From Cymbomonas tetramitiformis (Eukaryota; Chlorophyta; Pyramimonadophyceae; Pyramimonadales; Pyramimonadaceae): DNA of 27,190 nucleotides. Both the position numbers and the translations under genes were made by a program. Positions 1-7,861 of the stretch are shown here, piece by piece. Each line of letters begins with the position of its first letter. The stretch's first letter is position 1. The stretch covers positions 1 through 27,190 of the forward strand of contig LGRX02013671.1 of the NCBI GenBank assembly GCA_001247695.2. The letters are read 5' to 3'. The notes below the pieces were generated by a model that was not told the origin of the DNA, searched no databases, and saw nothing but the letters and a program-made list of their open reading frames with translations.

Positions 1-162
1 TTGATTGACTTCAGTTTTTTCTATAGCTTCCTTGACTTGTTTTTGTGTGGCTTTATAACCAAGAGATTTTAATTTGGCCGTAAATGGTGATACGGCACTT
101 AGTCCTATTTCAGGATTCAGATAAAAGTCTTGTATTTGTTTTTCAGTGATTGACTTGCTCAT
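1..162 (-). CDS. Probable polinton-type (rve) integrase, N-terminal 54 codons only
   Basis: This is an open frame on the minus strand starting at ATG 162-160 and running off the window edge. The 54 residues contain a motif-like stretch (KQIQDFYLNPEIGLSAVSPF), then a KLKSLGY segment and VKEAIEKTEVNQ. The pattern 'FY..P..G......F...L...G......V...L...E' matches my recollection of the N-terminal region of retroviral-type integrases in polintons, virophages and PLVs. The catalytic DDE core would lie outside the window, so it cannot be confirmed. The ATG is only 2 bp beyond the polymerase stop codon, on the same strand, which fits a compact integrase-polymerase pair. It could instead be an unrelated small protein with a helical N-terminus. 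Confidence 0.6.
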   Translation of the reverse strand, partial: MSKSITEKQIQDFYLNPEIGLSAVSPFTAKLKSLGYKATQKQVKEAIEKTEVNQ

Positions 163-164
163 TA

Positions 165-3100
165 TTATAAAGGAATATCTTTATGTCCCCAAGGTAAAAT
201 ATTGAAATTGTCCCACTGAATGTATCCTTTATCATAATTTAATGAAAATGATTTTGTTTCGCTTCTTGTTTCTATACCAAGAGCTGCATAATGTTTGTTT
301 TCATCAATTTTTCTTGGTTTTCTAAGAACATCGTATTTTAATTCCACAATTTTTTCGTGATTGTATAAAATGATATCTTTGATTTCTCCATGATTGATAC
401 TTTGAGAATTTTCATAATTTAATGGAAATCCTTTTACCTTAGTCATTGTTGTTCCATTATCAAATTTTAATGAATATGATTTAGGTGCTGTTGATACAAA
501 TTCAATGCATGTCTTATTTTCTAACTCGTCGGTCAGTTCTCCAAGATAATCACCAAGTTGTTCTTTGAAGATATGATTATTACTTGTATTTTCAATGTAT
601 ACCACTGAGTCGGTATCGTGATATAGTACATTGTCAAATCCTACATCGTCCATCAAATTGTATAATTTCATTCTTGCATATGCCGTTGTGAACACTCCGA
701 TAACTTCGTTAACGGTGCAGTTTGTTTCAGAATATTCACTTAATACATTAAAACCAACTTGGTATTTAACATCACCATTTTTGTTTTTTATCGGCTGAAT
801 TAGAACATTGTCATTTCGTGAATCTGATAAAATATCATATACTTCAGCACTATTCATGAATTTGTTTTGTCTTTTATTTGGTTTCAAACAATATCTACCC
901 CACAAGTTGTTGAGAAATAATTTAGCAATAGTTCTCAATCCTTCATTTTTATATATTTTATCTTTTTCCAATAATATACCTTCCTTTTCAAAATATTTTT
1001 TGATGTACAAATCTTTATCTTTTTCGCTTTGTACCCACTCAGGATATCCACTTGCTTCTTGTTTGATTTTTAAAAATGTATTAATAAAGCTTTCAAAAAT
1101 TGTATATGATGTATTTTCCCAGTGGACAACTTGATGAATTTTTTCAATTGTATATCCTTTTTTCAGAGCTAATTTTACTTCTTCGGAGCACCACGTTCCA
1201 GTCATTTTTGTCAAAGGAAATGTCAATTTCTCCATTTTAGACTGTCCCAAGGTCCTCAATGGTAATACTGCCATTTCCAAATCATTTGGTGGAATTATTG
1301 TGCATTTTATTACTCCAAAGAAATGTTCAATATCAGTAACTCCTTTTAATTCAATTTCTCGATAGATTTTTGTAGGATGTTTTGAAGGAAATTTACAATA
1401 TTTTAAAACCCAAGGATACAAACTTGTAAAATCTACATATCTCATTGTTTCATTATCTCCACATTTATGATATAATTTTTTTGGGTCTGTTCTGCCTCCA
1501 AATAATGCATCTCTGAACACGATAGGTGTGTTATAACTATTAACGAAATCGATAACATTTTGGTCATTTTTTTGTAATTCTTTAAAATTACTTTCCCACA
1601 TTACTACAACTTTATATCCAAGACTTTGAATTTTTTCCAATCTTTTTTTAGTCTCTTCATACAGTTGATAAAATGTTTTATTTGTGGCATAATTTTTTCT
1701 AAACATATTCTTACCATTTGTTTTTGGATTTCCGTGCCAATAATCACCGAGAAATTCATATATTGTGTTTGTTGCAGGGTCATAACCATCGACATATTTG
1801 TGCCTTTCATTGTTTCCAAAATGGAAGTGAGGAATTTTATATTCTTTGATTAAATTATCAATTTTATTTGTATGTTTTACATATTCCAACCAAATGTCAC
1901 CTACTCTTGATTGTTGTTTTCCTTTAATGACACTATTCAAAATAGCTATGGAATTTTCAGGCATATGCAAATACCTATGAATTGTTTGCGTTAAGGATGC
2001 AATAGTTAAGTAGGAGGTTGGGTCAATTTTATTATTTGTAATTTCTAAAATTTTCTTTCTATATTCCATCCATCCTAATCGTAAAATTCTTACATCACTT
2101 TGACAATAATCTAATATTTCTTTTTGCATATCAAATATGTATTCATCGTTTGTCATTTGTTTATGCCACTCCAAAAATTCATTTCGGCTATCCTCTTTCA
2201 TTTGATTATAACCATAAAATGATATATCGGGAATTTCGCCTACATAATTTTGATTTTCAGGAGTATTAAATTTGTGTGGAAAATAGCCTTTTTTCTCACC
2301 TTTTAAATCAAATATTTTTGAAAATTTACTCAATGGACTTGTTAAATGTAGATAGCTGTCCATTAATGTTACGTTTTGATATTTTAAATACATTATTTTC
2401 CCCCCATTTTGAACGGTTTCACAAATTTCATCCATCGTTGTCATTATGTATTCTATGATAAGTACATAATCATACTTACTACCATTATGTGCTATAAAAG
2501 TAAATCCTTTGTGTTTATTAGCAAATAAAAATTTGCAAACTTCTCCAATATTGTTGTGAATAAATTCCTCTCCATTAGAATATTGTGTCACACTCAGATT
2601 CACTTCGTGCTTTGTTTCATTGTATGCTTCAAAATCAAAAAATCCTATTTTACTTTTATCAATGATATCTTTTGGTTTTTTTGGGGTAATATAGCATTGA
2701 TTTTTATGTGTGCTCATGTCACAATATAATTTACAATTTAGACAAAACTCATACCCACAAATGTGCTCTTTTTCTTTTCTTATGTCATATGATTTTTTGC
2801 ATTCACCTTTGCATCTATGAAAGTATAGACAAGCTGTTCCTTGTTTATGTAAATTATAACATTTTTTATTTTCAAATTTATTATTACAATCTTTACAATA
2901 GATTGCTTCCTCGCAGTTTAAAATCAGTTTGTTTCCCTTTTTTGAAAAGTCACACAATTTACTTTTGCATTTACAACATCTTGGTCGGTCAGCTATTCCA
3001 TAAAAAGCTTCGATTTTCGTTATTGGTTCGTAGTGTCCAATACTTGAATTTAAATGATAATAAACAAAATTCCATTCCGGTCTGTCGGGCAAACCTTCTT

Positions 3101-4091
3101 TACTTGGCGGATACATTATTGTACAACCCAAATCAGTCATTCCATGAATTGTAATATTTTTATCGAATTTCTCTTCAAATACATGAATGTCATCAAAACC
3201 TATACCGCCTTCAGCATTAAATTCTAATTCTTTCATTAAAATTATTGCTTCTCTTGTTAAACGATTTTTAATATTGTTGCAAATGTGATTGTAGACTTTG
3301 TATGATATTTCTTCATTGTCTTTTTTATCTTTGTAATTCATAATGATGCAAGATTTAGCAAAACATTGTTCATCCTTAACGGTAATACAACTTTTCTTTT
3401 GTTTCAATTCTTCCACAGATTTTGGCACCGACAATGGTTGGCCTTTTCCATTTATTTTCTTAAAATTTAACAAAGAAATTGTGATAAAATTTACAGCTCC
3501 TCTATCATCTCCGGACTGAATCATTCCTTCTAATTTTTTATAAAAATCGATTTCATTTTTTGCACTTAAAAACTCCGAAGAACCATCTTGAAAGTTTACA
3601 CCAAATTGAAAATGCTTTATATCTTCCGAAGCTTGGTCAACTTTTTTATTAATCAAATACATCCAATAATCCAAAGGTTTACTAAGAAATCTATTAAATT
3701 TGATTCTTATGCTTACTCCTTGATTTCCACCCTTATCTACAAAATCTTTTGTAACGTCTTTATCCGTAAATAGTTCTTCATATTCTTGTCGAGAAAGCAA
3801 ATCACTAAGGATTATTATATCCTCATTTTCTTTTTCAAATTTCTTTATTTCTGATTGTAAATTTTGCTGTTTATTTTCCTTGGTAAATTCCTTATCTATT
3901 TTTTTCTTTTCTATTTGGTTTATTTTACTCCATTGTTCTTTTGTTAATTGTCTTGAACTTGATGCTTTCAAATTTCCGACCCTATGGTCTTTAACTTTCT
4001 TGAGATTAGTTTTCTTTGCCTTGGTTAATAATGGACCTTTGCCTTTATCATTATCTTTATCGTCTTTTTCATTACTCTTTTTTGGTGGCAT
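165..4091 (-). CDS. polB: Protein-primed family B DNA polymerase, polinton/PLV type
   Basis: A 1308-aa intact enzyme predicted to replicate the element. The 3'-5' exonuclease motifs are visible: ExoI FFDFEA (484-489), ExoII HNGSKYD (535-541) and ExoIII YCQSD (662-666). The palm motifs follow: A DFTSLYP (887-893), B KLFLNNLWGRY (about 1057-1067), C YHDTDS (1157-1162), and a KxY-like PKSYSL (1203-1208). Residues 372-466 form a Cys/His-rich, zinc-binding-like region. Between exonuclease and palm lies a nuclease-like insert with YEFLGDYWHGNP (778-789) and GYKVVVMWE (825-833), as seen in polinton polymerases. Residues 1-95 are highly charged and low in complexity. The roughly 480 residues before ExoI are long enough to hold a terminal-protein domain, but this is inference. 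No frameshift or internal stop is present. Both copies B and C lack this gene. Confidence 0.95.
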   Translation of the reverse strand: MPPKKSNEKDDKDNDKGKGPLLTKAKKTNLKKVKDHRVGNLKASSSRQLTKEQWSKINQIEKKKIDKEFTKENKQQNLQSEIKKFEKENEDIIILSDLLSRQEYEELFTDKDVTKDFVDKGGNQGVSIRIKFNRFLSKPLDYWMYLINKKVDQASEDIKHFQFGVNFQDGSSEFLSAKNEIDFYKKLEGMIQSGDDRGAVNFITISLLNFKKINGKGQPLSVPKSVEELKQKKSCITVKDEQCFAKSCIIMNYKDKKDNEEISYKVYNHICNNIKNRLTREAIILMKELEFNAEGGIGFDDIHVFEEKFDKNITIHGMTDLGCTIMYPPSKEGLPDRPEWNFVYYHLNSSIGHYEPITKIEAFYGIADRPRCCKCKSKLCDFSKKGNKLILNCEEAIYCKDCNNKFENKKCYNLHKQGTACLYFHRCKGECKKSYDIRKEKEHICGYEFCLNCKLYCDMSTHKNQCYITPKKPKDIIDKSKIGFFDFEAYNETKHEVNLSVTQYSNGEEFIHNNIGEVCKFLFANKHKGFTFIAHNGSKYDYVLIIEYIMTTMDEICETVQNGGKIMYLKYQNVTLMDSYLHLTSPLSKFSKIFDLKGEKKGYFPHKFNTPENQNYVGEIPDISFYGYNQMKEDSRNEFLEWHKQMTNDEYIFDMQKEILDYCQSDVRILRLGWMEYRKKILEITNNKIDPTSYLTIASLTQTIHRYLHMPENSIAILNSVIKGKQQSRVGDIWLEYVKHTNKIDNLIKEYKIPHFHFGNNERHKYVDGYDPATNTIYEFLGDYWHGNPKTNGKNMFRKNYATNKTFYQLYEETKKRLEKIQSLGYKVVVMWESNFKELQKNDQNVIDFVNSYNTPIVFRDALFGGRTDPKKLYHKCGDNETMRYVDFTSLYPWVLKYCKFPSKHPTKIYREIELKGVTDIEHFFGVIKCTIIPPNDLEMAVLPLRTLGQSKMEKLTFPLTKMTGTWCSEEVKLALKKGYTIEKIHQVVHWENTSYTIFESFINTFLKIKQEASGYPEWVQSEKDKDLYIKKYFEKEGILLEKDKIYKNEGLRTIAKLFLNNLWGRYCLKPNKRQNKFMNSAEVYDILSDSRNDNVLIQPIKNKNGDVKYQVGFNVLSEYSETNCTVNEVIGVFTTAYARMKLYNLMDDVGFDNVLYHDTDSVVYIENTSNNHIFKEQLGDYLGELTDELENKTCIEFVSTAPKSYSLKFDNGTTMTKVKGFPLNYENSQSINHGEIKDIILYNHEKIVELKYDVLRKPRKIDENKHYAALGIETRSETKSFSLNYDKGYIQWDNFNILPWGHKDIPL

Positions 4092-4137
4092 TATTATTAT
4101 ACAATATATTTCTTATTACTGAATTGTAACGTATTCT

Positions 4138-4470
4138 TTAGGTGGTTTTTGTTACATTCAACCTTTCCAGAAATTTGTTTTGAATTTCCATATATTTGTC
4201 GAATTCTTCAGGATTTTCTTTGATTTTCTTAGAGCATATTTCAACAATTTTTACTTTATCAATTCCATGCTTTTCCATCGTTGAAACACCGACATTTTTA
4301 TTTTTCAAAATTCGGTCTAAGGTTAGATTCTTTTGTAACAATGGTTTGTTGGCTTCATAAAATTTCCCCTTATCTCTTCGATTCATGTCTAAGGGTTTTT
4401 TATAATAAACTTTACCATTCTTCGAAGTAACTTTCGTATACTTAGGAGATTTTGTATTGATTTCACTCAT
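4138..4470 (-). CDS. Small basic conserved PLV protein (110 aa), unknown function
   Basis: A lysine-rich 110-aa protein that I do not recognise. It begins MSEINTKSPKYTKVTSKNGK with a YYKKP motif, followed by a predicted helical second half. A diverged copy of exactly equal length occurs at 24719-25051, with substitutions spread through the protein but the frame intact, which shows it was a real gene in both lineages. It lies 46 bp upstream of the polymerase on the same strand and just downstream of the 63-aa membrane protein. The high positive charge would fit nucleic-acid binding, but nothing proves it. An AT-rich TATATTATAACA sits directly before the ATG. Confidence 0.75.
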   Translation of the reverse strand: MSEINTKSPKYTKVTSKNGKVYYKKPLDMNRRDKGKFYEANKPLLQKNLTLDRILKNKNVGVSTMEKHGIDKVKIVEICSKKIKENPEEFDKYMEIQNKFLERLNVTKTT

Positions 4471-4495
4471 TGTTATAATATAGAACTTATTATCT

Positions 4496-4687
4496 TTAAG
4501 CAGATTCTAACACATTTTTATCGTCGATACTCATTTCTTTTGAATTCATGATATCTCTTTCACATTTAATACATAGACAATCTAATTGTTTACATCGAGA
4601 CCGTCTCATATTATATCCTATAGCGTGAATCAATGCAACGATAATTGTACCAAATTGAAAAACGTCACAGGTATTAATTTCAAACAT
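4496..4687 (-). CDS. Small membrane protein with C-terminal Cys motifs (63 aa)
   Basis: Residues 12-26 (FGTIIVALIHAIGYN) form one hydrophobic segment, followed by a basic MRRSRCK stretch and a C-x(4)-C-x-C-x(2)-C cluster (CKQLDCLCIKC). The layout is a short exposed N-terminus, a single membrane span and a basic/cysteine-rich tail. The copy at 25077-25265 is nearly identical until residue 50, differing only near the C-terminus and by one residue in length. Such strong conservation against the more diverged 110-aa neighbour suggests constraint. A single-span virion membrane protein or a small envelope/inner-membrane component is plausible. I cannot assign a family with certainty. Confidence 0.7.
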   Translation of the reverse strand: MFEINTCDVFQFGTIIVALIHAIGYNMRRSRCKQLDCLCIKCERDIMNSKEMSIDDKNVLESA

Positions 4688-4731
4688 TGTATGTATATCT
4701 TTAACATATATATTTTATTTTATACAAATCA

Positions 4732-4781
4732 ATAGAAATGATAAGTAATGATTAGAAAATTATTTTCTTGTGTATTCTAAT
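4732..4781. promoter_or_regulatory. Conserved leader before the PPxY gene
   Basis: The roughly 50 bp before ATG 4782 are identical to 25373-25422 in segment C, while sequence just upstream is unrelated between the copies. This non-coding identity is higher than that of the coding sequence downstream. It contains a five-codon upstream ORF (ATG ATA AGT AAT GAT TAG) and an AT-rich TTATTTTCTTG stretch. Likely a promoter/5' leader for the plus-strand gene, and perhaps part of a divergent promoter with the minus-strand 63-aa gene. Confidence 0.5.
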
Positions 4782-5270
4782 ATGGGGTTTAAGAAAGGTC
4801 AAAAAATCACTGATGAGGCTACTTTAGAACGATTAAAAGTGGCACGACTGAAAGCTATGGAAACAAGGAAAAGAAATTCTGAAGCCAAAAAGGATATCAA
4901 ACTTGCAAAAGAATTAGAAAATAAGAAAGAATTAGAAGCTGCACAAAATAAAATTAAATCATCGATAAAAGAACCTGGAATTACTCTAAAATCAGAAAAT
5001 AATTCTCAACCTGAAATTATTGAAAAGAAATATGTTAAAAAATCAAAAAAGAAACCTGTGATTGTTGTGGAATCTGATAGTGAAACTTCGGGTAATTCAA
5101 GTGACGATTCTGAACATCAACCTCAAGTGATTATCAAAAAATCAAAAAAGAAAGACAAAGTTTCAAAAACGGAAGGAAAGCCAAACGCAGCACCACCGAC
5201 TTATCATGACGTTTTGAATTCAGACCCTCATTTTCATAAAACATTCAAATCATTGTTTCCAGAATTTTAA
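4782..5270 (+). CDS. Charged PPxY-containing PLV protein (162 aa)
   Basis: The protein starts at the first ATG (MGFKKGQKITDE); an in-frame GTG four codons earlier is not needed. Residues 1-65 are helical, rich in Lys/Glu/Ala. Residues 76-92 form a very basic block (EKKYVKKSKKKP), then an acidic Ser/Asp stretch (about 97-111, ESDSETSGNSSDD), a second KKSKKKDK block, and a conserved tail with PPTYHDV (138-144) ending SLFPEF. A PPxY is the class of short motif known to bind WW domains of host Nedd4-type ligases. The copy at 25423-25908 keeps the PPTY tail unchanged while the middle varies. Function unknown; DNA-binding core or regulatory protein are both possible. Confidence 0.75.
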   Translation: MGFKKGQKITDEATLERLKVARLKAMETRKRNSEAKKDIKLAKELENKKELEAAQNKIKSSIKEPGITLKSENNSQPEIIEKKYVKKSKKKPVIVVESDSETSGNSSDDSEHQPQVIIKKSKKKDKVSKTEGKPNAAPPTYHDVLNSDPHFHKTFKSLFPEF

Positions 5271-5283
5271 AAGAATACTTGTA

Positions 5284-5757
5284 TCATTTATCTTTCCAAT
5301 AATCTTTTCCATAAGAAACATATATCTCTTGATTCTTTTTTACATATGATTTCAATCAAACATTTCCTACAGAATTTATTACAGCATTGTTTTTGCATTT
5401 AATTCTTTTAGCACTTTGGGGAGTACAATCATTAAATTTTCCGGCAACTGACATTGTTTTCGATGCATCATAAAACAGATTATTACTCTTTTTCCATATA
5501 TGTGTTCTTCGATTCAATGGAGGTAATTCATTCATTGTCAATCGTTGCGTGCCTACGGTGTATCGACCAACTAACTTATCTTTTTTCAAGTCTTCTTTGG
5601 CATATACCCCAAGACCTGAATTTGGAATGCTACTTTGTTTTACATTCACTACTCTATGAACATAACAATAAGGACTATATTTACAAGTCATATTTCTACA
5701 TTGATTTCCTTTACTTTTCGAAATAGCTATACACCGTTCACAAGATGTTTTCTTCAT
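5284..5757 (-). pseudogene. SET-domain protein with zinc-knuckle N-terminus, cut by in-frame TGA
   Basis: The open part (5356-5757) encodes 133 aa. Residues 6-34 hold C-x2-C-x10-C-x4-C-x5-C-x2-H, a zinc-knuckle-like module. SSIPNSGLGVYA (42-53) is the typical start of a SET domain, and AGKFNDC (105-111) plus KNNA (122-125) match the SAM/substrate pocket region, so the family is lysine methyltransferase-like. A TGA at 5358-5356 ends the frame, yet the same frame stays open 23 more codons to 5284 and encodes the typical SET end (EIYVSYGKDYW). Those codons also survive with synonymous changes at 25922-25968. The gene overlaps the ATPase stop by 4 nt (ATGA). A nonsense mutation is the simplest reading; TGA recoding is less likely. 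Confidence 0.8.
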
Positions 5758-6674
5758 AAGTTATAATTTATTTTTTCAGGAATTATAAATTCATCAAATC
5801 GTTTTCGAAACATCGATGGATGATTGTCTTTCTTATGTAAATCGATTAATAGAAATGAATGTGGTTCATTGATAGCATGTGCATATACTTCATAAAAAGT
5901 CTTTTCGTCAATTTCACCGGCACAAGATTCATATATTTCTTGTAACTCTTTTTTGTCTTTCATTTTTAAAACTCCTAAACTTGTTGCATTGTTCTTAACG
6001 GCTCTCGGGCAGGAACCAAATTGACTTTTAAAGTTTTGAATACCAATAAAACAACTTATTCCTAAAGCACCACCAGTTTCAAAATCAGCGATATGTCGAT
6101 GTCTTGTTATGAAATTCAGAAATTTAGGAGTTCGAAACAAATTCGTTGATTGACAATCATCGACAAAAACTGCCAGTATAGGTCGTTTACCATTATATTT
6201 ATGGACGGGTTTTTCGAAACCGTCTGATGTCAAAAATTCTAACAATAATTCTGGGTCGATATCATCGATAAAGATATTTCTATTATTTAATTTATCCATT
6301 AATAAATTCCATTTTTTCAAGTCTTCATGATATTTTAAATATATGTCTCTTTCTTCTTCAGCTTTTTGAATAATATCATTAATAACATTTGCACCATCGT
6401 CCGGTTCATACACATCTTCGGAGTCGATATCTAATGACTTCATTAATTTTTTGTTCGAATTAAATGTGGGACTAATAACAAATATACGATGTAATGAACC
6501 TTCTTTTTTTAACATTTTCAAATAATTAGTCACCGCCACTGATTTACCACTACCTCTTTTTCCTATAAATATTGAATTTTGATGAGCTTTTAACATGTTT
6601 GGTCCAGTTTTGATATTAAAAGCACTTCCATTCGGTACCTCTATATTCATATCTTTTACTTTTACAATCTTCAT
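5754..6674 (-). CDS. Genome-packaging ATPase, A32/FtsK-HerA type
   Basis: A 306-aa P-loop ATPase that would pump viral DNA into the capsid. Walker A is GKRGSGKS (38-45). Walker B is ILAVFVDDC (166-174) with D172/D173. A GIQNFKSQFG segment (211-220) followed by AVKNNAT (225-231) fits the sensor/arginine-finger region of this family. Length is in the range usual for PLV, virophage and polinton ATPases. The gene is intact, starts at ATG 6674, and its stop overlaps the SET start by 4 nt. The start is close to the divergently read methyltransferase, so a shared promoter region is likely. No copy exists in segments B or C. Confidence 0.92.
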   Translation of the reverse strand: MKIVKVKDMNIEVPNGSAFNIKTGPNMLKAHQNSIFIGKRGSGKSVAVTNYLKMLKKEGSLHRIFVISPTFNSNKKLMKSLDIDSEDVYEPDDGANVINDIIQKAEEERDIYLKYHEDLKKWNLLMDKLNNRNIFIDDIDPELLLEFLTSDGFEKPVHKYNGKRPILAVFVDDCQSTNLFRTPKFLNFITRHRHIADFETGGALGISCFIGIQNFKSQFGSCPRAVKNNATSLGVLKMKDKKELQEIYESCAGEIDEKTFYEVYAHAINEPHSFLLIDLHKKDNHPSMFRKRFDEFIIPEKINYNL

Positions 6675-6727
6675 TAAAGATATATATGTATAGTTTGTTT
6701 ATTATTTTTTTAAAAGAAACTAAAGTA
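6675..6727. promoter_or_regulatory. Divergent promoter between ATPase and methyltransferase
   Basis: A 53-bp AT-rich gap separates the divergent starts of the ATPase (6674) and methyltransferase (6728). It contains AGATATATATGTATAG near the ATPase start and TTTTTTTAAAAG toward the methyltransferase. The position and TATA-like content fit short bidirectional viral promoters. No proven motif. Confidence 0.35.
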
Positions 6728-7450
6728 ATGATAAACTTACATAACGATGATTGTTTCAACATTTTCCCTAACATACCAAGAAATTCAATAGACCTTTTCA
6801 TTTGTGATTTACCATACAATCAAACAAATTGTTCTTGGGATAAAATTCCTTTTGATTTAGATAAACTATGGATTCAATTAAAGAGAATAGGTAAAAAACA
6901 TTCAGCCTATATATTTACTACAACGACCAAATTTGGACATTCAATTATTGAAAGTAATAAGAAGATGTTTCGATATGATATCGTATATGAAAAAACAATG
7001 TCATTAGGTTTTTATCATGCAAATCAAATGCCTTTGAGAAGTCATGAAATGATTTATGTATTTTACAAACACTTGCCAACATATAACCCAATCATGATTG
7101 AAGGTCACAAACCGTATATACGACAAGGTCAAGGACCACGGACTGAATTGTATACTCATTACACCGAAAGGACGCCTACTATATGCAAAGATGGAAAACG
7201 ATTTCCAAGAAGTGTTGTCAAATTTTCTAATGGTAATTACAAATCTAAGCATCCATGTAGTAAACCATACGATTTATTCGAATGGATAATCAAATCTTAT
7301 TCAAATCCTTACGATAATGTATTAGATTGTTGTATGGGTATTGGAAATTCCGGGTTGGTATGTAGAAATCTCAAAAGAAATTATATAGGTATTGAAATCG
7401 ATAAAAAATACTTCGAAATAGCTAAAGAAAACATTGAAAATTCAATATAA
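6728..7450 (+). CDS. Beta-class DNA N6-adenine/N4-cytosine methyltransferase
   Basis: Starting at ATG 6728 the protein is 240 aa; an in-frame ATG 14 codons upstream is possible but would run into the ATPase promoter. Catalytic motif IV is DLPY (27-30) within ICDLPYNQTNCSWD. The SAM-binding motif I appears later as VLDCCMGIGNSGLV (198-211), after HPCSKP (175-180), and the protein ends with GIEIDKKYFEIA. Motif IV before motif I defines the beta class of the N6_N4_Mtase family. DLPY replaces the commoner DPPY, and either adenine or cytosine could be the target. No cognate restriction enzyme is visible, so it is an orphan that may mark viral DNA. Confidence 0.92.
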   Translation: MINLHNDDCFNIFPNIPRNSIDLFICDLPYNQTNCSWDKIPFDLDKLWIQLKRIGKKHSAYIFTTTTKFGHSIIESNKKMFRYDIVYEKTMSLGFYHANQMPLRSHEMIYVFYKHLPTYNPIMIEGHKPYIRQGQGPRTELYTHYTERTPTICKDGKRFPRSVVKFSNGNYKSKHPCSKPYDLFEWIIKSYSNPYDNVLDCCMGIGNSGLVCRNLKRNYIGIEIDKKYFEIAKENIENSI

Positions 7451-7861
7451 ATTGTAGAAAAAATCGGATTCAAATTCTGATGACATATTCGAATTCCTGA
7501 TGAAATTCTACGTTTAATAGTCGTATTTAAAGTGCTTTTTGATGAATTTTTGTTTTTTAATTATCAACAAGCGTCGGAGTTTTTGACAGAAAAAAGACTT
7601 CAATATATCTTAAAAAGGAATTTTCTTTTCAACATTTTGTCTTCAAATTCGAACTCCTGATGAAATTTTACATCGACAGTGAATTTACTATATTTTTTTG
7701 AAGCGTTTTTGTGTATGATTTTTGGTTACTTATTTTTGCGCAAAATGTGTAACTTGAAAATTCGAATTTCTTGGTAAATCTGTTTCGATTTTTTAAAATC
7801 TGACTTCAAAAATGAATTCCCTGCGAAATTCTACGTATATATGCATACATTTATTGTGTTT
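7451..7861. repeat. Non-coding stretch with degenerate ~160-bp tandem repeats
   Basis: No gene is apparent in 411 bp. A motif close to GAATTCCTGATGAAATTCTAC recurs at about 7490, 7650 and 7811, spaced about 160 bp, with related TTCAAATTC and TTTTTG tracts between. This is a decayed satellite-like array of about three units. A related GAATTTCTTGGTAAAT-type segment is found at 7764-7780 and, diverged, at 10804-10820 on the other side of the orphan ORFs, which suggests that the array flanks or was split by that cassette. Confidence 0.5.
7724..7753. repeat. Imperfect palindrome, left copy
   Basis: The arms begin GGTTAC and end GTGTAAC around a TTGCGCAA centre. A better palindrome of the same kind lies at 10838-10867 in the same orientation, on the far side of the orphan cassette. 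Probably part of the repeat unit, or a protein-binding or recombination site. Confidence 0.5.

Noticed and set aside
2708..3154. 148-aa plus-strand frame within the polymerase
   Set aside because: Antisense shadow of the Cys-rich part of the polymerase; no family features.
3880..4122. Hydrophobic 80-aa plus-strand frame at the polymerase start
   Set aside because: Antisense of the lysine-rich polymerase N-terminus, which yields Phe/Leu codons on the other strand.
5356..5358. TGA read as tryptophan (alternative genetic code)
   Set aside because: Other genes use TGG for Trp and several end plausibly at TGA (lipase, ATPase, SET end in C), so a standard code with a nonsense change is simpler.
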